DNA of 64,000 nt, taken from NCBI GenBank assembly GCA_035384565.1, contig DAOOIT010000018.1:30405-94404 (forward strand), written 5' to 3'. This DNA comes from Planctomycetota bacterium. Its GTDB lineage: Bacteria; Planctomycetota; PUPC01; DSUN01. A program made the translations under genes and the position numbers. Below are positions 58,235 to 64,000 of this stretch, in pieces; position 1 is the stretch's first letter; every line of letters starts with the position of its first letter. The notes beneath the pieces were generated by a model. That model saw only the letters and a program-made list of their open reading frames with translations, was not told where the DNA came from and made no database searches.

Positions 58235-59116
58235 TTGTCCACGAGTACCGCCGACACCGTTGAGGCCGCCTCCGCCGCCGCGTCGCCGAACATCTACAAG
58301 CCCATGCTGATGCGCATCGCGGCCATCCGCGACGAGGCGCCGCTGGTGCGGACATTCCGCCTCGAGTTCCAGGACCCCGCCGATGCCGAGCGCTTCAGCT
58401 TCCGCACGGGGCAGTTCGGCGAATACTCGCTCTTCGGGGCAGGCGAGAGCACGTTCTGCGTGGCCTCGCCCCACACGCGCAAAGGCTACATCGAGTGCAC
58501 CTTCCGTGAGACAGGGCGCGTGACCCGCGCCCTGGCGCGCTGCGAGGTGGGCGACACCATCGGCTTCCGCGGGCCCTACGGCAACACGTTCCCCGTGGAC
58601 GCCTGGCAGGGCAAGAAGCTGATCTTCATCGCGGGCGGCATCGCCTTGCCCCCCGTGCGCAGCGTCATCTGGACCTGTCTCGACCAGCGCGAGCGCTACG
58701 ATGACGTGATGATCATCTACGGCGCCCGCACCGTGGCCGACCTCGTTTACAAGCACGAGCTGGCCGAATGGGAAGCCCGCACCGACGTGCAGCTCGTGCA
58801 GACGGTGGACCCGGGCGGTGAGACGCCCGACTGGAAGGGCCGCGTGGGCTTCGTGCCCACCATCGTCGAGCAGGTCAAACCGCCCACCGACAACGCGGTG
58901 GTGGTGCTCTGCGGCCCGCCCATCATGATCAAGTTCACCCTCGCCAGCCTCAAGCAGCTCGGCTTCGGTCTCGAACAGGTCTACACCACGCTCGAGAACC
59001 GCATGAAGTGCGGCCTCGGCAAGTGCGGCCGATGCAACGTCGGCCCCATCTACGTGTGCAAGGAAGGCCCCGTCTTCACCGCCGCCCAGCTCGCCGGCCT
59101 GCCGATGGATTACTGA
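58235..59116 (+). CDS. flxA: NAD(P)H:flavin oxidoreductase subunit FlxA
   Basis: Entry point for NADH electrons into the Flx-Hdr complex, related to AsrB and PyrK. The 293-residue protein has an FAD-binding barrel (SFRTGQFGEYSLFGAGESTF), an NAD-binding domain (IFIAGGIALPPVRSVIW, VVVLCGPPIMIKFT) and a C-terminal [2Fe-2S] site with four cysteines (MKCGLGKCGRCNVGPIYVC). The TTG at 58235 follows GGAGAAG and lies below its own promoter. In the described clusters flxA is next to flxB; here the cytochrome gene separates them. All residues needed for function appear present. Confidence 0.92.
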   Translation: MSTSTADTVEAASAAASPNIYKPMLMRIAAIRDEAPLVRTFRLEFQDPADAERFSFRTGQFGEYSLFGAGESTFCVASPHTRKGYIECTFRETGRVTRALARCEVGDTIGFRGPYGNTFPVDAWQGKKLIFIAGGIALPPVRSVIWTCLDQRERYDDVMIIYGARTVADLVYKHELAEWEARTDVQLVQTVDPGGETPDWKGRVGFVPTIVEQVKPPTDNAVVVLCGPPIMIKFTLASLKQLGFGLEQVYTTLENRMKCGLGKCGRCNVGPIYVCKEGPVFTAAQLAGLPMDY

Positions 59117-59133
59117 GAAGAGCGGCGTCTCGT

Positions 59134-59267
59134 GTTAGGTGGTAGGTGGTAGGTGTTGGGGGGCCGCTCCACCACGACATGCCAAAGCGCCCAGCCGGTG
59201 GGCCGGGCGCCTTGGATGAGGGCCGTTCCTGTCCGTACCCGAACACTCAACACCAGACACCCGACAC
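59134..59267. repeat. Inverted pair of degenerate heptamer arrays
   Basis: Left arm from 59134: GTTAGGT, GGTAGGT, GGTAGGT, GTTGGGG. Right arm from 59240: CGAACAC, TCAACAC, CAGACAC, CCGACAC. The arms have inverse character, GGT-rich facing ACC-rich, and enclose a GC-rich core of about 80 bases. It lies between convergent flxA and a dehydrogenase gene. Confidence 0.7.
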
Positions 59268-59280
59268 CGCCCTTCCCCGC

Positions 59281-60705
59281 TCAGCCGTTGAGGGTCCAGC
59301 CCTCGCGGTACTTGCGCTTGAGGAAGCCGTTGGCCTCGTCGTTGTCGGTGACGACGCCCTTTTCGGGGTCGTAGGCGATCTTCTTGCCGGCGCGGTAGGC
59401 CACGAGGCCGAGCAGCATCGTCTCGATCATCGTGCCGCTGTAGTCGAAGTCGCAGTGCGTCTTCTTGTGGGCGGGGTCCTTGCAGGCCTCGATCCACTCG
59501 CGCTGGAAGCCGTTGACGCGCGGCTGGAGCTGCTCCTTCGTGCGCGGCTTGTAGTAGGTCATGTCGTCGCCGTCGCCGAAGGGCACCAGGATGCGCGAGC
59601 CGAAGTCGCAGATGAGGAAGCCGTTCTTGCCCTTGAACATGGCGCCGTGGTCAATGCGGTTGAGGTCAATGTAGCCCCGGGGCGAGCGCGGCATCATGCC
59701 GCCCTGCCACCAGTGCACCTTGATGGCGGGCCGCCAGGAGTTGGCCGGCATGTCGAACTGGCTGTGGAGCTCGACGGGCGTGACCTCGGGGTGCGGCGGG
59801 ATGGGCTCGGCGGGCTTGCCCTTCTCGTTGCCCGCCTGCTGCGAGCCGAAGGGGTACGATTCGGCCTGAGCCGTCGTCGGCAGCGTGGGGTCAACGGCGT
59901 TCCACACCAGGTCCATCGTGTGGCTGCCCATGTCGCCGATCTGCCCGCTGCCGAAGTCCCAGTACATGTTCCACGACAGGCAGTTGGCTCCCGGGCCGCC
60001 GCGGAAGTATTCGGGGTTGTAGGGGTGGAAGGGCGAGGGGCCGATCCAGAGGTCGTAGTGGAGGTGCTTGGGCGGCTCGCCCTCGGCGGGCGGATAGCCC
60101 TTGCGGCGAATCTGGCGATTGCCCCAGGCGTGGGCCTGGGAGAGCTCGCCGATCGCCCCGTCGCGGATCAGCTCGGCCACGCGGTTGAAGTTGTCAATCT
60201 CGTGGCGCTGCGTGCCCACCTGGGTGGCCACCTTGTCGCGGCGCTTGAGCCAGTTGGCGCGCACGACGCGGGCCTCCTCCACGCTGTTGGCGAGCGGCTT
60301 CTCGCAGTAGACGTGCATGTCGCGGTTCAGCGCCCAGTTCGACACAAAGGCGTGGGTGTGGTCGGTCGTCGAGCAGATGACGGCGTTGATGTCCTTCTGG
60401 TCGAGGCACTTCCGCCAATCCACATAGGTTTTCGCGTTGGGCCACTTTTTGGCGGCGCCTTCGAGATGCGTCTCATCCACGTCGCACAGGGCGACCACGT
60501 TCTCGCTGGAGACGGCGCCGAAGTGCGCCGCGGCGCGGCCCCACGTGCCGATGAAGGCGATGTTCAGCTTGTTGCTCGGGGCGTCGGCGCCGAGCGCGCC
60601 GCTGCGCAGCACGAGCAGCCCGGCCCCCGTCGTCGCGGCCAGCCCCAGGAACTGGCGGCGTTCGACCTTCGACGTCGCGGGCCTGTTCTTCCTCACTCTT
60701 GCCAT
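59281..60705 (-). CDS. Tat-exported Gfo/Idh/MocA family oxidoreductase (fourth copy)
   Basis: The 474-residue protein begins MARVRKNRPATSKVERRQFL, with the Tat motif ERRQFLGLAATTGAG. The EKP hallmark is intact (MHVYCEKPLANSV) and the catalytic half has GQIGDMGSHTMDLVWNAVDP. The nucleotide-binding loop reads AFIGTWGRAAAHF, with Trp in the position of the second Gly-turn, unlike the other copies. AAAGGAGGTG lies eight bases before the ATG at 60705; a GTG inside that ribosome site was rejected as start. It has its own promoter and is convergent with flxA. It is probably a glycan-metabolism enzyme unrelated to the Hdr locus. Confidence 0.92.
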   Translation of the reverse strand: MARVRKNRPATSKVERRQFLGLAATTGAGLLVLRSGALGADAPSNKLNIAFIGTWGRAAAHFGAVSSENVVALCDVDETHLEGAAKKWPNAKTYVDWRKCLDQKDINAVICSTTDHTHAFVSNWALNRDMHVYCEKPLANSVEEARVVRANWLKRRDKVATQVGTQRHEIDNFNRVAELIRDGAIGELSQAHAWGNRQIRRKGYPPAEGEPPKHLHYDLWIGPSPFHPYNPEYFRGGPGANCLSWNMYWDFGSGQIGDMGSHTMDLVWNAVDPTLPTTAQAESYPFGSQQAGNEKGKPAEPIPPHPEVTPVELHSQFDMPANSWRPAIKVHWWQGGMMPRSPRGYIDLNRIDHGAMFKGKNGFLICDFGSRILVPFGDGDDMTYYKPRTKEQLQPRVNGFQREWIEACKDPAHKKTHCDFDYSGTMIETMLLGLVAYRAGKKIAYDPEKGVVTDNDEANGFLKRKYREGWTLNG

Positions 60706-60747
60706 TTCGGGCACCTCCTTTCAGGGGGATGTGCGTTGCACCACTCC

Positions 60748-60775
60748 AGTATACTACAATCCGCAGCGGTGTCTA
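60748..60775 (-). promoter_or_regulatory. Promoter of the fourth Gfo/Idh/MocA gene
   Basis: Minus strand: TAGACA (60770-60775), 16-base spacer, TATACT (60748-60753). Each box differs from consensus at one place. The start would be near 60741, about 35 bases before the ATG. Confidence 0.68.
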
Positions 60776-60794
60776 CCGGCGCTCGCCCGCGGGC

Positions 60795-61556
60795 TCACGA
60801 GCCCTCGCTGACGAGCCGCACCGAGTAGTTGCCCGGCCGCTCCTCGCGCAACTCAAGGAGGCCCTCTTTCTTCATGTCCTCGAGGAGCTTGGTGAACGAG
60901 CTGTAGCCGTGGTAGTTCTCGTTGAAGCCAGGGTAGACGCGCTTGATGGCCTGCTTGACCATCGAGCCCCACACCACGTCGTGGTCGAGGGCGAGGGAGC
61001 CCACGATCTCGATGACGCGGTCGAATGCCTCCTGCTTCTTGGGCTCGGCGCGGTGTTGGGCGCGCCGCGGCTGCTGGGCCTTGCGGGCGGCGCGGACCAG
61101 ATCGTCATAGAGAATGAACTCGTCGCAGCTCTCCATCAGGAGGTCGCTCGTCGAGTTCTTCACGCCGCAGCCGATCACCCGCTTGTTGTTCTCCTTGAGC
61201 TTGCTCGCCAGCGGCGAGAAGTCGCTGTCGCCCGACAGCAGGGCGAACGTATCAATGTGGTTCTTCGAGTAACACAGGTCGATGGCATCGGTCACCATGC
61301 GGATGTCGGCGCTGTTCTTCCCGCTGGCCTTGCTGCCGGGGATGTCAACCATCTCGATGCCGTGGCGGTGGAGCTCGGGCACCGCGTCGCGGTAGTTCTT
61401 CCAGTCGCAGTAGGCGCGCTTGAACACAATGCGGCCCTTCTCGAGCAGGCGCCGGAGCACCAGCTCGATCTGGAACGGCCCCTTGTTCATGTCGCGCACA
61501 CCGATGGCCAGGTTCTCGAAGTCCACGAACACCGCGATCAACGGTTCATCCGCCAT
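60795..61556 (-). CDS. NYN-domain protein with C-terminal LOTUS (OST-HTH) domain
   Basis: Putative RNase of the LabA/MARF1-like group, 253 residues, cytoplasmic. The NYN (PIN-like) domain, residues about 1-150, shows the acidic sites: IAVFVDFENLAIGV, GKNSADIRMVTDAIDLCYS and TFALLSGDSDFSPLASKL. A basic linker (about 165-180) leads to an OST-HTH/LOTUS domain (about 185-253: WGSMVKQAIKRVYPGFNENY, YSSFTKLLEDMKKEGLLEL), which binds RNA G-quadruplexes in other proteins. Catalytic residues are intact, so it is likely active on RNA. The ATG at 61556 is six bases after CAGGAG. It has a promoter with a perfect TTGACA. Confidence 0.92.
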   Translation of the reverse strand: MADEPLIAVFVDFENLAIGVRDMNKGPFQIELVLRRLLEKGRIVFKRAYCDWKNYRDAVPELHRHGIEMVDIPGSKASGKNSADIRMVTDAIDLCYSKNHIDTFALLSGDSDFSPLASKLKENNKRVIGCGVKNSTSDLLMESCDEFILYDDLVRAARKAQQPRRAQHRAEPKKQEAFDRVIEIVGSLALDHDVVWGSMVKQAIKRVYPGFNENYHGYSSFTKLLEDMKKEGLLELREERPGNYSVRLVSEGS

Positions 61557-61619
61557 AGCCTGCTCCTGCAAGTACCATCGAGGCCCGCGCGGCGGCTCGC
61601 GCTGCGGGGCACTGACAGC

Positions 61620-61648
61620 ACGATACTCCTCCGAGCCGCCGTTGTCAA
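61620..61648 (-). promoter_or_regulatory. Promoter of the NYN-LOTUS gene
   Basis: Minus strand: perfect TTGACA (61643-61648), 17-base spacer, TATCGT (61620-61625). The start would be near 61613, about 57 bases before the ATG. Confidence 0.65.
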
Positions 61649-61688
61649 TCTCCGATCCGTCCCGCCGGCGGGCACGGGTGCCGCCCGC

Positions 61689-61717
61689 TTGCCTCCGCGC
61701 CGCCCGATCCCTATAAT
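61689..61717 (+). promoter_or_regulatory. Promoter of the six-hairpin glycosidase gene
   Basis: TTGCCT (61689-61694), 17-base spacer, perfect TATAAT (61712-61717). The start would be near 61724, about 36 bases before the ATG at 61760. Confidence 0.75.
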
Positions 61718-61759
61718 CCCCGGCGGGGCTTCCCTCTGCAACGCCATCGGAGGACTGCC

Positions 61760-64000
61760 ATGCGCTGCCTGCTCGTCGTCGCCTGCGGTCTCTCGCACGC
61801 GCTCGCACCGGGCGCGGAAGAACCCTTCGACTACTTCGTCAACTCCTGGAACGTGATCGGCCTGAAGGACTACCGCGACGGCACCCGCATCACGCCCGCC
61901 AACGAGCTGCTCCTGGCGAACAAGGCGAAGGTCACAATTCGCTTCGGCCGCGACCTCACGCCCCTGAGCCGCGAACAGACGAAGACGCTGCTAGACGGCT
62001 GGCTGCCCATCATCCTGCTGACCGCCCGCGACGGCGATGTGCGCTACGACTTCACCCTCTGGGCCACGCCCCTCCCCTCCGTCAAAGACTGGCAGAAGGC
62101 ATACGACTGGCCGACCGAGGGGGAGAATTTCCTCAACTGGATTCAGGTCAAGGCCACCAACACAGGCCCGGCCCAGGCCGAGGCGAAACTGAAGATTGAT
62201 GAACGGGCGCCCCACTCCTTCACCTGGCCCCTGGCCCCAGGCCAGACCGCCGAAGCTGTCCTCCGCATCCCATTCGCCCCTGTGCCCGACTCTCCGGCCT
62301 TCGACAAGGAGGTCGCCAAGCTGTGGCTCGACCGCACGGTGGAATGGTGGCGCGGCCTCATCCTCAAGGCCGCCCGCATCACCGTGCCGTGCAGAAAGGC
62401 CACCGAGGCGCTGCTCGCCGCCCACGTGTGCCAGCTCATCGCCAACGACCACGGCGAACTCCACGGCGGCGAGGGCTTCTACGACGAGTTCTACATCCGC
62501 GACGGCGCCTACCAGCTCATGGAGCTTGAAGAGGCCGGCCTAGCCGACGCCGCCGCCAAAGCCGTCGCCGTCTACCTCAAGAAGCAGCGCCCCGACGGCC
62601 GCTTCGAATCCCAGGCCAACCAGTTCGATGCCAACGGCCAGGCGCTCTGGGCCATCTGGCAGTACCACAAGATCACGGGCGACCGCGAGTGGCTTGAAAA
62701 AGCGTATCCCCAGATGCGCAAGGCCGTGGACTGGATGATGAAGGCCCGTCGCCAGGCGTCGCCCGATTCGCCGTTCGCCGGCCTGCTCCCCGCCGCGCCC
62801 GCCGATGGCGAGAACCTGTGGGACGGCAAGCACCACATCCCAGGCTACGACTTCTGGAATCTTCGCGGACTGCTGTGCACCGCCGATGACGCCCGCATCC
62901 TCGGCAAGGCCGCCGAGGCTGATGAGCTCCTTGCAGAGGCCAAGCTTTACCGCGAGGCGATTGACGCCGCGCACACGCGCGCCGGCCTCCCCCACTTTCC
63001 GCCCAGTTGGGAGAAGGCCGGCACCCACTGGGGCAACACCGAGACCCTCTGGCCGACCGAGGTTTTCGACCGCGACGACCCGCGCGTCGTCGCCCTGATG
63101 AAGCACGTGCGTGAGGACTTCGGCGGCGGCTTCGTCGAGGGCACGATCCGCTGGTCGCCTGGCGGGGCGCCCGTCATCCATCCCTACATGTCCGCCTACA
63201 CCACCATGGCCTCGCTCGTCCGCGGCGAACACGAGAAGGTCGTCGAGGAGCTCTACTGGCAACTGCTACACTCGACCGCCACCCACGCCTTCCCGGAGGG
63301 CATCTTCTACAAACGCCGCTACGCCTGGAGCGAGACGATTCCGCACGTGACGGGCGCGGCCAACTACGCCCTGATGCTCCGCCACATGCTCCTTCACGAG
63401 CGGGGCGACGAACTGCACCTGCTGCTCGCTGTGCCCGACTGGTGGCTGGGCGATGGGCAGGAGATTCGCGTCGAGCGCGCCCCCACCCACTTCGGCCCCA
63501 TCGGCTTCACCATCGCGGGCAAGGCGGCTGGCGTGGAGCTGTCACTCGACCCACCCAAACGCAACCCACCGAAGCGGGTCACCCTGCACCTCCCCAAGTC
63601 GCGGCCACTGCTCAACAAGATAGAGGCCGTTGAGCTCGTTGCCCGCGCCGACCAGTCGAAGCACTGGGACTTCCCGACCGTCGTAAAGCTCTACCAGGAG
63701 ATGAAGCCGCAGGCCAAGCCAGTCCCCGGCCTCGTCAAGCTTCCGCTCCCAATCGAGTTGAAGGCCGATCAGTGCCACATGCTCGACCTGTCGAAGCTCG
63801 CCAACACCGACCCCTTCACCGCCCCGTTCGGCGTGCCGAGGCCGGGCAAGTTCCTCTTCACCGGTCTGCGCGCTGGCGCTCAGGTTGCCGGCGGTGTGCC
63901 CTTCAACATCATTGACCCCGCGAAGAACGGCGGCAAGGGCCTCGTCGTCCTCCACAGCCCGCAGGCGCCTAAGGACATCAAGTGGCCGACTGAGGTGGAG
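61760..64000 (+). CDS. Six-hairpin glycosidase-like protein, 3' end outside the window
   Basis: An open reading frame of 747 codons runs from the ATG at 61760 to the window end without a stop. The start is a short export signal (MRCLLVVACGLSHALA). A beta domain to about 210 is followed by an (alpha/alpha)6 barrel (GEGFYDEFYIRDGAYQLMEL, QALWAIWQYHKITGDREWLE, GTHWGNTETLWPTEVFD). This is the plan of GH15/GH63/GH78-type enzymes; Asp and Glu in these blocks are candidate catalytic acids. From about 665 a new beta domain begins (PFGVPRPGKFLFTGLRAGAQ), possibly a NPCBM-like carbohydrate-binding module. GGAGGA precedes the ATG. Likely an exported enzyme acting on glycans; the linkage is unknown. Confidence 0.83.
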   Translation, partial: MRCLLVVACGLSHALAPGAEEPFDYFVNSWNVIGLKDYRDGTRITPANELLLANKAKVTIRFGRDLTPLSREQTKTLLDGWLPIILLTARDGDVRYDFTLWATPLPSVKDWQKAYDWPTEGENFLNWIQVKATNTGPAQAEAKLKIDERAPHSFTWPLAPGQTAEAVLRIPFAPVPDSPAFDKEVAKLWLDRTVEWWRGLILKAARITVPCRKATEALLAAHVCQLIANDHGELHGGEGFYDEFYIRDGAYQLMELEEAGLADAAAKAVAVYLKKQRPDGRFESQANQFDANGQALWAIWQYHKITGDREWLEKAYPQMRKAVDWMMKARRQASPDSPFAGLLPAAPADGENLWDGKHHIPGYDFWNLRGLLCTADDARILGKAAEADELLAEAKLYREAIDAAHTRAGLPHFPPSWEKAGTHWGNTETLWPTEVFDRDDPRVVALMKHVREDFGGGFVEGTIRWSPGGAPVIHPYMSAYTTMASLVRGEHEKVVEELYWQLLHSTATHAFPEGIFYKRRYAWSETIPHVTGAANYALMLRHMLLHERGDELHLLLAVPDWWLGDGQEIRVERAPTHFGPIGFTIAGKAAGVELSLDPPKRNPPKRVTLHLPKSRPLLNKIEAVELVARADQSKHWDFPTVVKLYQEMKPQAKPVPGLVKLPLPIELKADQCHMLDLSKLANTDPFTAPFGVPRPGKFLFTGLRAGAQVAGGVPFNIIDPAKNGGKGLVVLHSPQAPKDIKWPTEVE

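Overview
The window is GC-rich bacterial DNA, densely packed with genes. The gene content points to an anaerobic member of the PVC/planctomycete-like bacteria, though the exact phylum is not settled: Tat-exported Gfo/Idh/MocA oxidoreductases, ThuA-like proteins, an outer-surface PQQ-type propeller whose mature end begins with a DWPGWRGP motif, DUF5060 and CBM9-like glycosidases, secreted HEAT-repeat proteins, HslUV and a NADH-linked heterodisulfide reductase (Flx-Hdr). No rRNA, tRNA or CRISPR array was found. Many genes have readable sigma70-type promoters (TTGACA-like, 16-18 bases, TATAAT-like), and several neighbouring genes overlap by ATGA, GTGA or TTGA.

Layout. 1-6.6 kb is housekeeping: an unknown soluble protein, a nusB-pheT operon (minus) and an hslV-hslU operon (plus). 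6.6-11.8 kb is a four-gene minus operon: secreted HEAT protein, catalytic M16 peptidase, non-catalytic M16 partner, TPR protein. 12-15 kb has two secreted proteins of unknown role and an MFS transporter. 15-40 kb is a carbohydrate island: a very large secreted protein with a ThuA/amidotransferase-like domain and a degenerate PHP-like domain, a glycosidase-like TIM barrel, RNase D, a PQQ-type propeller, three Gfo/Idh/MocA dehydrogenases, two ThuA-like proteins, a Tat-exported sugar isomerase/epimerase, a CBM9-like glycosidase candidate, a LamG lipoprotein and an aminotransferase. Together they suggest export of sugar-oxidising enzymes and 3-keto-sugar chemistry outside the cytoplasm.

40.8-42.8 kb is a small foreign-looking operon: a ParA-type ATPase, an unknown protein and a PIN-like protein with lost catalytic acids, each overlapping the next by 4 bases, with codon use unlike the rest. 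43.2-48.2 kb (minus) carries recD2, a PPP-type phosphoesterase and a GH5-like glycosidase. 48.3-49.4 kb is a RadC with an unusual N-terminal cysteine cluster. 49.4-59.1 kb is the Flx-Hdr electron-transfer locus (hdrC, hdrB, hdrA, flxD, flxB, flxC, flxA). It is interrupted by a membrane protein with an acidic tail and by a five-haem c-type cytochrome lipoprotein. 59.3-64 kb has a fourth Gfo/Idh/MocA protein, a NYN-LOTUS protein and the start of a six-hairpin glycosidase that runs off the window.

The most unexplained DNA-level feature is a set of intergenic degenerate short repeats with unit lengths 7, 8 or 9. Each has a constant core and variable positions, and they usually occur as inverted pairs. 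A second palindromic repeat has a half copy read in frame inside a large secreted protein.
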